Source: Eretmocerus hayati
Taxonomy: Eukaryota > Arthropoda > Insecta > Hymenoptera > Aphelinidae
Assembly: GCA_029851415.1 (NCBI GenBank)
Contig: CM056742.1
Location: 147,131,121 to 147,195,120 of the forward strand
Direction of reading: 5' to 3'
DNA length: 64,000 nucleotides
Shown piece by piece: positions 1-11,799 of this stretch. Under the pieces are notes generated by a model, which ran no database searches, was not told where the DNA came from, and worked only from the letters and a program-made list of their open reading frames with translations. The translations under genes were made by a program, and so were the position numbers. The stretch's first letter is position 1. Every line of letters begins with the position of its first letter.

Positions 1-880
1 GCTCATTGGAGAAGCTCGCGGTTTGCCTCTAGCCTTTATCCTCGTACTCAAAGATATCAGGCTGAGGCGAGTGAGACCATGAACACCTGCACACAGGAAT
101 ATTCACGGAATCACCCTTAGTTGTCACTGCAATCGCAGGGAACACACCCACGACTATAGCACAACCCGACCAGAGTATCGATATTTAATCGAGATTTGGA
201 TATAGTACTCATTCTTCGAAGAATTCGAGCTCAACCTATCGAATCTCCATCGGAGCATTCGTCTCAACTTCTCAACTTCGAATTCAATTGTGAACGTTCA
301 ACAAAGCATAAAAGGGGAACCGGTAAAACAAGTGATCAATTTGTTTACCCACCTACTACGTAGTCAGTCTCATCTTGCAATATGATATGGATCTCATCTC
401 CTACCATTTTCACCCAAGCTTGCTGACCTGGGTGGTTTCTACCCAGCTGGAAGTCACTCCTCACCTTGTGACCAAATTCCAGGAATGGGTTAGGGTACCC
501 TAAACAGAACAGAATATTTCTGGTTTTAGGCTCTCTTCACGCCTCTCATCAAAAAAATTCTATGAAATATTCGTTCATATGCATATATCTTATAGATACG
601 TAATGGTGGATATGTATACGGATGTGTATATATAGATGAATATGGGCATAGATTAATATTCGAATATATAATTATTCATAATTTCATATTATAACTACTC
701 TGAAAATAATGTAAACATTAATTCCCAGGTGTTTGGCGGCATTTCCCAGAACTGCACCTGAATTAGCTGTAAAAATGAATTATTAAACAATTTTAGTTCA
801 TGCGGGGACAACGAGGACTCAATTTTTACTTTACTCTCCTAATTCAAGATTCAAATTTTGGCGCCACTACATAACACTAT
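1..880. other. unannotated stretch, AT-rich
   Basis: I see no gene, repeat or RNA here. The part around 590-700 is strongly AT-rich with many TATA and ATAT steps. No open frame of note occurs on either strand. Confidence 0.5.
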
Positions 881-1009
881 ATGGTTACTAGGCCTCGTCC
901 GGACAATGCCTGTCTGTTACTACTTGTCTGGCCCACAAACTTGTCTGACCCACTCCTAGTCACTACTACTTACGCTATGTCCGAGCAGCTCGGGGATTCC
1001 CCGGCTCTC

Positions 1010-1640
1010 GCTAGCAGTGCCCCCGCACCGCTCTCAGCGCACCTAGCGGCGGCTGGTGGAGTCTCGACTTCTCCTCCGCTGTTCTTCCCCCCTTCGAGGC
1101 CAAGCTGACGCGAGCGTCTAAAATGGCGGCGCAACTGACTCTTTGCGCGTCGTTCCCTTGCACTCGAATTGATGCGCGAAAGGGGAGATCGGATTAATCG
1201 AGCCATCAAAGCCCCTCTCTCCACATATGTAAACGCATGCATGATCACGTGCCTCGTGTCCCGCGCAAATATTCGAATGATTTAACTCACGATTTTGGCC
1301 AGCGTCTTCGCTGCCTGGTCGCTCGCTGTCGCTGCTTCGGGTTGAAGCCATGCCGACGCTGCTTGGCTGATTTTCGGGTGCTGTGGCTACAGAGTTGGTG
1401 GTGGTCCCAAAGACAACCTAGACTTTGCCTCGGGCACGCTTTGCTCACCAATTTCGTCCTCTCGTGCGGTCGCTCCGTGTGGCGTCCCCTCTGACGCGCT
1501 GCAATTTTTCCGTTTGGAGCACGGCCGGATGCGGGCTCACAGCACACAGTTTTTACTCACGCACGTATTTTTATTCATTTCGCGGATCGCAACCACGGAC
1601 TCGCTACCATGAGGGAGTTTTAGAGGTCCGGGCGAGGGCG
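1010..1640. promoter_or_regulatory. CpG-rich patch, possible promoter or enhancer
   Basis: This segment is clearly richer in G+C and in CpG than its surroundings. It contains the motif AAAATGGCGGC at about 1121, which matches the YY1/Pleiohomeotic-type consensus often found in promoters of animal genes. Overlapping open frames on both strands are 75-92 codons and are a by-product of few stop codons in GC-rich DNA. No splice-framed coding exon is evident. It could be a promoter, an enhancer or a CpG-rich relic. RNA evidence would be needed to choose, so confidence is low. Confidence 0.25.
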
Positions 1641-1656
1641 ATCAAATAACGATACA

Positions 1657-1675
1657 CGTTGTATATATATATATA
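1657..1675. repeat. (TA)n microsatellite
   Basis: A short run of alternating T and A directly follows the CpG-rich patch. Confidence 0.7.
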
Positions 1676-2295
1676 GACACGACCTTTATTCACGTACTCT
1701 GTACACTACGGGCGATGCATACAGACTGGCGCGCTAGTGCAGCTGCACTCAGCTGCAATGGCGTGCATACACCATAAGAGAGGAGAGTGGGAGTCATGGC
1801 GCGGACGCAGCCGCACGTTATATTCCAACAAACAAAATACAATAGAATGAAAGATTAAAGAGTTACGAGTCATAGGATTACGAGAGAGCTTTTGAAATGA
1901 AGTCAGAGATTAATGTTGAGTTTTTAGCTCGATATTTGTGATCCTGAAGCATGCTTCTCGATTTGGAGCAATGATAGAAATACTTATCCTGTACATTTTT
2001 ATTTGCGAGGTAGAAATTGTTCAAAGTTTCTAAGGCCGATGATGCGTCTGAATGAGTGACAGAGTTTGGAATCGAATAATCCGAACTCTTTTTGTCTGAT
2101 TCCTTATCTGGTATTTATCCCCCCAGATGGTGGGGATAGTAGATTTTGCACAGTTCAGCATTTTTCTGTTCTTGATACAATGCTTCTATTATGTTAACGT
2201 TATAACGTATAGTGAACGCTTTTCTTTCTTCTTCATTTTGCCACTTAGAATTATACTGATACGTTGCTTTTCAATATTAAGGCTCAGAAGCACCT

Positions 2296-2520
2296 ATAGT
2301 TTGATATCGAGATCGTGTTTGCACGCTATAAGCGAGGCAGAGATCTTAATTTTCAGAAATTTTCACTCGTTATAATCGAAGTCTCGTTATAGCCGAGGTC
2401 GTTACAACGGAGGCTCCTTTCATTGACTTACTATGGCAGCCAAACAAAATTCCAAAATTTGCTCGTCATAACCGAGTTCTCGTTACAGCCGAGGTCGTCA
2501 TAACCGAGGTGGACTGTAAT
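2296..2520. mobile_element. decayed pogo/Tigger-like non-autonomous element
   Basis: The right end reads GAGGTGGACTGTA, the reverse complement of a TACAGTCCACCTC-type end. CAGTnnACCTCG ends with TA target sites are typical of pogo/Tigger elements. The module CTCGTTAnAnnCGAG..CTCGTTATAGCCGAGGTCGT occurs twice in direct order (about 2365-2415 and 2462-2514), so the subterminal repeat is duplicated. The left end at about 2296 (TATAGTTTGATATCGAG) is a weak match. There is no coding capacity, so any transposase must come from elsewhere. Confidence 0.45.
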
Positions 2521-3276
2521 CGACATTTGGATTGGCAGAAATTAGGAAGTATTGACTCGAAATTTCGGATGCCGTTCCAAATTTCAACCTTGTGAACTTT
2601 TGCCAACCTAAATTCTAATCGTTTCTAATCTTCACTTTTTTCGGGTACTTCGAACTTTTTCCCTTCAAATTTTGGTACTTCAAATGTCCACTCCTCTTCA
2701 TTCATGATTTTCAAATATTTATTCTCTCATGATTCTGTATTTCAAATTTTCGTTCCTCAAGATTTTTGGCTTTGAGTGTTCAGCTAGATATTTAGATCTC
2801 CGGAAGATTGACCACTTGACCAGAATTCGTGGACATATTTTAGCAGAAGAGTGAGACTTTACTATGAATTTCTTTTTGATGCTGTTTTTTGATAATGTAT
2901 TGGATCGCATTCTTTGTTGGGGTAGACCGTGTGAGAGAGCTGTATTACAAATTTACCTGTGCTTCATTTATGTTCCATTTTTCATAACTAGAAAAAAATG
3001 TAAGCTGGCAGAGTACGACCTAACCGTGAGCACCCTCACTCGTCCTCAACCATCTCGAGTAGGTGAGATGGACTACTGCTACCCAAGATAATTTGAGTGG
3101 GATTCGGCGATTGCCTTAGAGTTTCAATCGCTAATGTCAACAGAATAAATGAAATCACATGAGAATGCAACTTGCTATGTCGATGGACGAACTAACAGAA
3201 ATTATCTAAAAACGATGAATTATCCAATTTTCAAACAGCCCAAGCTCATCTTTAATTCAAACTTTGTGAAATTCTC
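2521..3276. other. unannotated stretch
   Basis: AT-rich sequence without a recognisable feature. Open frames are short and compositionally unremarkable. Confidence 0.45.

Positions 3277-3305
<29 letters not shown>
3277..3305 (+). repeat. poly(A) run, 29 A
   Basis: A pure run of about 29 adenines. It could be the tail of a retroposed sequence. However, no gene-like or SINE-like sequence is evident upstream, and the nearest AATAAA (about 3143) lies some 130 bp away, too far to be its polyadenylation signal. Confidence 0.8.
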
Positions 3306-3308
<3 letters not shown>

Positions 3309-3342
3309 TCATAGTCGACATTTCTTCAGTAAAGTGAATTGG

Positions 3343-3771
3343 TGGATCATTGCATGCACATCCTCAGCAAGCAAGACATAAAGACTCTGAAGAATTCGAA
3401 GGCTCTAACGAGAGTGGAGTATTTATCGAGTGTACCGAATCATCCGAAGAACGTTCAGATCCCTCTGCTGCAGCAAGAGAATGCAAAACGAGCACGAGTC
3501 TACAAGCCACGCTCAACGTCGGTAAAACAAGGCGACATCCTCAACTTAACTAACCTATACCTATATATGTGTACAAGGATGGACCCAGGCGACACTCTCA
3601 ATTCATTGCGGCTCTGATAAATTACAAGGGCCATTAGCGAGGCTAACGTGGCTATGCAAAAGCTTGGCGATGTCGAGCTCGTGGCAGAAAAAAGGCACAG
3701 CAGCAAGCGCACCAGCGAGAAAACGCCCGCGACGACGGTCCGGAACATCCTTAGCAGCTCTTTGAGCTTTT
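3343..3771 (+). other. two adjacent coding-like segments, possible exons or pseudogene
   Basis: Two open segments on the plus strand have a codon and residue mix more protein-like than their surroundings. The first (about 3350-3553) is rich in Glu and Ser, with the stretch EEFEGSNESGVFIECTESSE. It is preceded by CATCCTCAG, a possible splice acceptor at about 3367, and contains GTCG|GTAAAA at about 3522, a weak donor. The second (about 3616-3771) is open for about 50 codons, has a Lys/Arg/Ser cluster, and ends in LSSSLSF and a TAA. The phases of the two do not join cleanly with the sites I can see. I recognise no family. Chance open frames remain quite possible. Confidence 0.2.
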
Positions 3772-4350
3772 AATTGCCGCAGCAGCGGTGAAGCTAGAGG
3801 ATACTGTGAAAACTATAGCATAGCACAAGAGTCGCTATTATGGCACATGGCCACGACATTAGCCACCCTCATAAGCAAGGGAGGATTGAGACAGAGAGAG
3901 AGGGTTGGCTACTGTGCTCAGAGCTTCATATCCCAGCAGCAACGAGAGCTAATCTAATTTAATCACGTGGTAATCATTGCTCGACTGAGCGGGAAGATGA
4001 GCCTTGACTCCGGAATGGAAAAGAGACTACGCCGACCCGAACTACGCTCTTATTCGTTTCCCTAGCTCTGACCTTGAATACACTTTGTTTGATTCCGGTA
4101 GTTCAAGTGAGATAGAATCGTTGACGAAAATTCCGCTGCAAAATTTACATTCTGGCTGTAGCTAAAAAAATTATGCGCTTGTCTAATTGTTTCCGTCCGG
4201 ATGCCTCGTATCGTGGTGGCATCGCTGGTGCTATAATGCTGGGTCGGTGGGTCGGAGAGTCCGTGTTGGTGTTGCTGATGTTGCTGCGGTGGTGCTGGTA
4301 GTGCTGGTGTTGCTGGTGATTGGCTTTTGACTATTTCGTATGGATTGAGC
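3772..4350. other. unannotated stretch with GGTG/TTGCTG-rich low complexity
   Basis: Between about 4205 and 4325 the sequence is a degenerate trinucleotide-like run of GGTGCTGGT and GTTGCTG words. Nothing else is recognised. Confidence 0.45.
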
Positions 4351-4351
4351 T

Positions 4352-4700
4352 ACTTACAAGGGGAACACCAACCTTGTGGGTCCTGGATCTTGACGAAAAT
4401 TTGGGAATATTCTTGTTTTGGTGAGAAATGAAGGTACCCAGAAGGGTTTTGTCCAATGGGCCTCCTATCCCGATATACAGCTATGGAGATTAGCAGTGTC
4501 CATATAGGCTCATGTTAAAATGACACATATATAGATATACTGACAATGCTAACCTCGCCATGGCTGTATCTGTATATGTCAGGATAAGAGGCCCATTGGA
4601 CGAAACACTCTTGGGTACCTTCATTTCTCACCAAAACGAGAAGATCCCCAAAGTTTCGTCAAGATACAGGTTCCGCAAGGTTGGTGCTCCCCTCGTTAGT
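4352..4700. mobile_element. foldback MITE, ACTTACAAGG family, copy 1
   Basis: The two halves are reverse complements of each other over almost the whole length. The left end ACTTACAAGGGGAACACCAACC pairs with GGTTGGTGCTCCCCTCGTTAGT at the right. Inner matches include TTTTGGTGAGAAATGAAGGT and its complement. The element has no coding capacity. Related copies lie at 17490-17827 and 40877-41797. No clear target-site duplication is visible, so the superfamily is left open. Confidence 0.75.
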
Positions 4701-4704
4701 TGAC

Positions 4705-5157
4705 TTAAGGCCAGTCCGTATGGCGCCACGGTGATTTGCATAGCGTAATTCAAACAATATTTAATTTTTAGATAGTTGCAAACACTTTTCGGACCGAATC
4801 GTTGAAACAGAGCGCTACCCAATAGAATTTCCAACTGTTTGAGCTTTGTTGCGTCTCAAAACTCGTGGTATATTTTGCGAGATTTGGAAAATGGCAGTCG
4901 TACATGACAGCGTGGTTCCTATGATGAGGCAGCGCAGCTCAAGATTGCAGATTTCCAAATCCTGCAAAATATATCGCGAGTTTTGAGACGCACATAAAGC
5001 TCAAATGATTGGAAATTTTATTGAGAAGCGCGCTGACTCAATGATTTAATCCGAAAAGTGTTTGCAGTTATTTAAAAATTAGATATTGTTGAAAAACCTG
5101 CGTGTACTCCGGTGCGTATCTGGTTGCGGTTCTGCGGGGACTACGGACTGGCATTAA
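4705..5157. mobile_element. foldback MITE flanked by TTAA
   Basis: TTAA at 4705-4708 is followed by GGCCAGTCCGTA. The right end TACGGACTGGCA is followed by TTAA at 5154-5157. The arms pair across nearly the entire element, for example GCAAACACTTTTCGGA at about 4780 with TCCGAAAAGTGTTTGC at about 5052, and CGTCTCAAAACTCG with its complement near the centre. A TTAA duplication is the hallmark of piggyBac-type integration, although the TIR itself is not a classic piggyBac CCC start. The element abuts the foldback on its left by five bases. Confidence 0.65.
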
Positions 5158-5215
5158 TGGGCCGATCAGTTGATCTATGCTCTAATTACTCTGAACTTTC
5201 TTTTGGATGGATGAG

Positions 5216-6342
5216 CTGTGGCTGGGCTGTGGCTGAGGCTGAGGCTGTGGCCGAGTTGATGCTGGGGCTAAGGCTGGGCCTGTCGCTCGATCGGGGCTAA
5301 GGCTGGGGCTGGGACCGAGGCTAAATCTGAGGCTGGGGCTGGACCGAGGCTAAGGCTGGGGCTATGGTTAAGGCTGAGTCTGTGGCTGGGGCTGTCGCTG
5401 GAGCGGGGCTGAGGCTGAGACTGGGACTGAGGCTAAAGCTGAGGCTGGGGCAGTACCGAGGCTAAGGCTGAGACTGGGGCTGTGGTTAAGGCTGAGGCTG
5501 AGCCTGTGGCTGGGGCTAAGGCTGGGACTGAGGCTGAATTTGGGGCGAAGGCTGAGCTGGGGCAGGGCCGAGGCTAAGGCTGGGGTTGTGGTTGAGGCTG
5601 AGGCTGGGGTTGGGTTGAGGCTGTCGCTGGGTCTAAGGCTGGGGCTGAGGCTGAGACTAGGGCTAAGGCTGAGGCTGTGGCTAAAGCTGAGGCTGGGGCT
5701 GTACCGAGGCTAAGGCTGGGACTGGGGCTAAGGCTGGGGCTGTGGTTAAGGCTGAGGCTGAGCCTGTGGCTGGTGCGAAGGCTGAGGCTGGGTCTGGGGC
5801 TGTGGATAAGGCTGTGGCTGGGGCTAAGGCTGGGGCTGTGGCTAAGGACGAGGCTGGTCTATTAAGGCTGAGGCCTGGGCTAAGACTGGGCTGGGGCAGG
5901 GCCGAGGCTGAGGCTGGGACTGAGGCTGAGGCTGGGGTTGGGTTGAGGCTGTCGCTGGGTCTAAGGCTGGGGCTGAGGCTGAGACTAGGGCTAAGGCTGA
6001 GGCTGTGGCTAAAGCTGAGGCTGGGGCTGTACCGAGGCTAAGGCTGGGACTGGGGCTAAGGCTGGGACTGGGGCTAAGGCTGGGGCTGTGGTTAAGGCTG
6101 AGGCTGAGCCTGTGGCTGGTGCGAAGGCTGAGGCTGGGTCTGGGGCTGTGGATAAGGCTGTGGCTAGGGCTAAGGCTGGGGCTGTGGCTAAGGACGAGGC
6201 TGGTCTATTAAGGCTGAGGCCTGGGCTAAGACTGGGCTGGGGCAGGGCCGAGGCTGAGGTTGGGACTGAGGCTGAGGCTGGGGCTGTGGTTATGGCTGAG
6301 GCTGGGGTCGGGGCTGAGGCTAGGGCTAGGGCGGGGCTGGCC
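5216..6342. repeat. GGCTNN hexamer minisatellite array
   Basis: About 1.1 kb built of GGCTGA, GGCTGG, GGCTAA, GGCTGT and similar hexamers, with occasional 5- to 7-base units. Because the unit is a multiple of three, long open frames arise on both strands (Ala/Glu/Lys/Gly-rich one way, Ala/Pro/Ser-rich the other). These are repeat products, not genes. A higher-order duplication of about 328 bp sits inside the array. Confidence 0.9.
5594..6277 (+). repeat. 328-bp tandem duplication inside the hexamer array
   Basis: The segment from 5594 recurs from 5922 with an offset of 328 bp. The match keeps landmark interruptions such as GTACCGAGG, GGTGCGAAGG, AAGGACGAGG and GGTCTATTAAGG. The second copy carries an extra 18 bp (GGGACTGGGGCTAAGGCT), so the offset grows to 346 bp. 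Preservation of irregular landmarks argues for a recent duplication by unequal exchange. Confidence 0.85.
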
Positions 6343-9300
6343 AATTGGGTAAAATTTTCAGATACCCACGGGAGATTCAGGGACTTTGCTATGCACAACA
6401 TTACACCAACTTAAAAGTTTCCAATCTTAATTACCACGTTATATCTAGGAAATATTCTTTTCTCTTCGAATTCATTGTATTACGAAATTCTAATGTTACA
6501 TTATTGAACTACAGAAGCATCTCAGGGGCTCATACCATATCAGAAACACTTCCAAGCCATACCAGCGTTAGTGAGGCAGGCAACACCGCCCGTAACAATG
6601 AGTCGCGTGATTTTTTTCTGATCCATACAAAGTCACATAACTTGAAAACCATGCGTAGTGGACCGATTAGTGGAATTCAAACCTGTTATTACATGTGCAG
6701 AAGAGAATCATCACTGTTTCGCAGTTTTAACAAATTTTTTTATTTTTCGAGTGGTGGAAAACAGTATATTATGCGTTGAGTGCCAAACCTGTTTGTTCTT
6801 TGCAACAACTTTGTTGCCAGGTTTGTTACTAGGTACGAAAACTTTGTTACAAGGTTTTCGTGAAAAACAAAGCTTTTGGCATAAGACGCATATGCTGTTT
6901 TATACGACGAGTTGTGGAAACACGCAGTATCCGCGTCGAGTCGTATAAAAGTTGTTGGTTCCGTCATTTCAAGCTTTTAGCACAACGTTCAGAATATGCA
7001 AGTCAGAGAATACCTTAAAAAATCGTCACGAGTTAACCATTATGAATAAGTTATTCAAAACTCAAGAAACTAAAGATTGAAGATGACGCAACAGCAGAGG
7101 GAATCACAGAGTAAAAAATCAAAATTTCTGAAGAATACTTCAGTTTATAGAGGTAAAAATATGATCCGACTCGACTGTTCAAATTTCGTATGTGCAATAG
7201 GGGGGGAAAAATATAATTCTTTCGATCGTTCAGCATTTTCCATGTAATTTTCTACCGCAGAAAGTTTGGATTCATAGGAAGGCAGTGTCTCTCCCAGAAT
7301 TCGTTAACCTTCTTCAATTGAAAATGGTGAAGATACTCATTTTTTTCGCGATTTCAAAAAGTGTGATGGAATCTTCAACCACTCGAAATTTTGGATGACT
7401 CAAGCTGCACCACGGACTACTTCGTACTTTTTAATATGCTGTTGCAGATTTCCTCGCACGGGTCTGAGAAAAAAAGCTGCAACTTGGCGAATTATACGAC
7501 TATGAAGCTCAGCAACTGCTAAATTTGGCCAAAGTTGTGCTCAGTCGCTCAACAACATGAAAGCGCATGAAAGACAGTAAATTCGAGCTATCGAAAATCC
7601 TATTTCGTCGTATACAGATGCACGCATGCAGCAATTAGTGCTAATGCTTCCCTTTGAAAATTCAATCAGCTGCGGCCTTTCAGCACGAGAGCAAGGTAAC
7701 TCAATGAACAAATTAATAATCGCTATGCCCCAACGTTCACTTTCCACATGACCTCCTTTTTCCGGGGGTTCGCTAAATGGGCTTTCATTTCTCGCTTCAA
7801 TTCAAAAACCCAATATACTACCCTATCAAACTGTCTCTTATTCTATTCTTCCAACTTTTTTTCCGTGACCTTTGATCATACAAGTTTGTCTCCCTTTTGT
7901 TACTCACGGTTCCTAAGAGACTTTCACAAAGAGTTCAGCTTCAGTATTTTTTTCCAATCTCGGTAAAGTATAGACGGGGTGGATAAAAAGGGTGACTTTT
8001 AGTCACATGTATGTAAATGTAACATGTGTATAGATTTATAGTGTTGCTAAAATATAATAATTTACAACATCACAGAAACTGAAACGTGTGAGTAGATGAT
8101 GGTTACTCTGATTTGTGTGCTTGTACTGCACACTTGAATTCACACAGGAACTTTAATTTCGAGTTGAGCCAAATTGATTTCGACTGTTGGCATCGAAACT
8201 CCAAGTACTTTGCACACAAATCTCGAGTTTGAGAAGTACAAGTTTGTCAAAAGTAACAGCAACTACCGGTCCCTATCACGACTGTAGCTCAACAAGTTTC
8301 TACACGGCCACCTCTCCCTAGTAGTACTTCTCCAGGATCTCACCAACACCAAAAGATCTTCTCAAAATTCGCGAAGCATTCGTAAACTTCCCAAGAGCTA
8401 GATTTCGACGCTCGAGAAGGTGCTATCAGCTCGTCTAGCCAAGAGCAGTATCCAAGGTTTGCTCAGACGTCGTAGTCGACTGCAGCTTGTGCTGCTGTTA
8501 CTTATCTCATGTAGCGTAAATCCACTTGACCCGCGTGAAAAATCTTCTGCTCTTCTTGCAACGTACGAGCTTCGTTAGCAGATTTTTGCACTATGCTTTT
8601 GCGCCGCGCCCGGGTTTCCAACTCTCATTTGGGAATCTTTTGCCTCGACAAAGTTCTGCTTCTTTTTTTCTTTCTTTTTTTCTCCAACATTTTTTCTCGC
8701 CGAAAAAGCAGACTTGGTATGGTAGTATAGGTTCAGATAGGAGCTTACACACGAGATCTGAGCCAAATTTGGCTCTCGAGTTTCCGGTGCGAGGTCCAAG
8801 TAATACGAGATCAGCGTTGCCAGGCCACCGACGAACGCGGATGCTGCCTTCTCGTTAGCATATATGCTGGGCATATATGTATATGGGTATACCCACCGCA
8901 ACGCTGTTTGTCTTGCGGCCACAAACTTTAGATTCGTTCCCTCATATGGTTTAGATCTATAGTTCATATGTGTATTACCTGTCTATCTGTAGGATTTTTC
9001 TCATTTTCTTTCGGCAGCGTAAAAGATGAGTGGGAGGCGGACATTGGAAAAGTTGTTGGCGGTATATTTGGTCTGGTTTTGCTGTGATACTTTTGTCTTC
9101 TGTGGATAGAATTGAGTGATCAGGTAAACTTGAAATCAACTGCGAACACTTATTTGAATTTGTGGATCACCCTGAAAGCATTCTACTCTTAAATTTTTGT
9201 CCTCCAAGATCGACGAGTATCAAATTTATTTATGTCGGATTAAATTTGTACATTTCTGGCCACTTGGATATTTAGTCCTGTTGATAACTACACAACTTCA

Positions 9301-11799
9301 TTAGCTTCCTATTTCATTTGTATGAAAGCCTCGGTCGAAATCTGCCAGAGTTTTTTTTGAGGTCTAAAAAAATTTCAATTCTTGTGACATTGTTACATTC
9401 AGTCCTCTAATACACCAATGTTTTCATGGTTCCGCAAGAATGCATTTAATGTTCAACATTACAACGTATGTACAATCGGATCAAGGAACCAACTCGAGGA
9501 CAAAATTCGAAAAAATTCTTTGGAAAATTCGTGAATTTCCATCATCAATAGGATAGAAAAAATTTCTCCTAGCTAATTTCCTTGCTCTAACTTTTTTCAG
9601 GGAGCGTGATAGATTTCGAGGAGACTCCTGAAGCCTTGGTTATTCAATTCAGAGTATTTTGCTGGTTTTCTTCAGCAGAGAATATTGAAAGCGATTCATT
9701 GATCCAATGTGTGGTATATGGTCTGATAATTTCTGAGATCCTATGGGAAAATATGGTCTGGAGTTTCCATAATTCGCCCTAGAAATCATTATTTACTTCC
9801 TCAATCATGGAAATTATCCTGCATGATCTGCTCAGTATGTTAATTCAAAACGATGCGTGCATGGTCCAGAGTAGCGTAGAGTAATGACCCATATTCATAT
9901 TTTGATTCATAAACCCATGTTACTATAGTTTTGGAAAAGTACGGGCGATATTTTCCAAAATCCGGACAGTCTTATCGACTTGTTCAAATATTTTTATCAC
10001 TCATAAAGCTTAAGCTTGTACCCAGAGAATCACGACGATATTTGGAAGGTGGTGATAAAACTTGGAAAGAATATTGCATGGCACAAATTTTATCTTTGAG
10101 CTGTTGAGCTGCTATCGAGATTCTAAATCATTCATCAACTTCATCCATTCGATCAACAAGTGCTAGGATCGATAGGAAGGTACTATACGAGGATCCTACC
10201 GTATTCACGGGTATAATGCAAATCCGACACGCATTATACGCAAGAGCTCGTCAATGCAAATCGTGCTGCATGTGGCAGTGACAGTGACGATGAACAGCGG
10301 CGCTTCTCGACGTGTTTGACAGCGTATCGAGAAAGGGGTATATACGCAACGGCTCTCCGTTCATATAATACCTCTGAAAGCTCGTCGTCATAGAGAGTAT
10401 AAGCACGGGGTGAGTTATGGGTTTCCAAGAGAGGAGGCCTCATTACAAGCTGAATGCGATACGCCACTTCCTTGACGTATTATAATTCAGGCTATCGGTG
10501 ATGTGAAATATGTGAAAAGCGATGTAGCACGCATCTAGTTTTATCAGATCCTTTACCTCATTCTACACAGGTTGACTATGTCTCCGATACTTTTCGTGGA
10601 ACATGAGTGTAACTATCCCCGGTTATGGACGAGTATAGATGAGAGCATTGACTCACCTGGAACAAACATGCAGAAATTAGTGTTATTGATGAAAATTGTT
10701 TGGTCATGGAACAAGTATGATGGAGTTTATTCCTCATGGTATAGAGAAATTTAGAAAAGTTTCTAATCAATAATAATGTTGTGTTGCGAGCAAATTCCCA
10801 AATATTAGTCCTCGAGGGATATGTGGAATGTTCTTGGAAAAAGAATTCCCGAAATCGGACATGCTTCAATTGAGCTCTCCGTTCTGTGCTATTCTTAATT
10901 TTTAATACTAGAAATCAAAACACTCTATGGGTCCTCTCTTCTTACCACACAGGGTATCCTAATAGCCCTCCTCCTCCTTCCTTACTGTGAAACTGAAGAT
11001 TTGAGAATTGTAAAAAAACCGTAATACGTAGTCACTAGGGCCACCACATCACAATCAATACCGGTCAAATGTTTGTGTACATCTAAAAAAAAAGTGTTCG
11101 ATTTTGACCACTCGACTGCTCGGATCTCCTTCGTCCACAAGAACTCGACGTGGGCTCATTTTGTAGCTCTTTTCAAGCAGTTTGAAGACTCTTTGTGGGC
11201 TTTTTCCTCCGGCTCAACAGGATTTCAATAGGTGAAGTCGAATCCTTGGAAAAATTCATGAAAATCGGATCGACACTCAGACTTCCGCTAGTCAGACACG
11301 AGTTGATGAATCAGTATGATCCAAAAAGCATTTGAAAAATTCGAGGTGGTATTTCTCTGATTTTTTCAGAAGTTTTTGCGTGTTGTTGGTGAGAGAAACC
11401 AAAACCAGTGCTTATACTACTGAAAAAACGAGTCCATTCATATTTTCTCAATGGCTGGTCCTTTTTTCGAGAAAAATCTTCCTCTGCAAAAAAAGTCACA
11501 GTTCGCACCAGGAGTAACCTAGAGTAATTTCTAAAAAAGGATCTTGAAGCTCTTGATTTCTATTTTGCGATGCTTTTTGAATCACCTAAATCCATCAATT
11601 TCCGACAAACTTGCGGAGATTCGTGTATTGATCCAATTTTTGTAAAATTTAACAAGGCTGGAGATTGATTTTGCAGAAATCTGTTGAGTTACGCGAGAAA
11701 AAAAATGAGGTCGAGTAAAGTCATTGTGGACCAAGGAGATCCGAGCAGTCAACTGAGCGAAATCATACATTTATTAGGTGTACACAAACTTTTGACCGG
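6343..11799. other. long unannotated stretch
   Basis: No gene is recognised. Small structures include Phe/Leu-rich chance frames near 6345-6950 and a GTTACAAGG/TTTGTTnC word repeated at 6790-6860. There is also a palindrome CACATGT..ACATGTG at 8004-8028, a T/C-rich tract at 8640-8700 and a CATATATG..CATATATG pair at about 8860. A CpG-richer patch near 10230-10460 carries an open frame of 77 codons on the minus strand that matches nothing I know. Confidence 0.4.

Noticed and set aside
1010..1640. CpG-rich patch as a definite promoter
   Set aside because: No exon follows and base composition alone does not prove promoter activity. It is listed only as a low-confidence candidate.
3277..3305. 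Poly(A) run as proof of a processed pseudogene
   Set aside because: No coding relic or target duplication was found upstream.
5742..6401. 100- to 130-codon Ala-rich frames on both strands
   Set aside because: They follow from the 6-bp repeat unit, which keeps any frame without a stop open. Both strands behave alike and no unique protein sequence is present.
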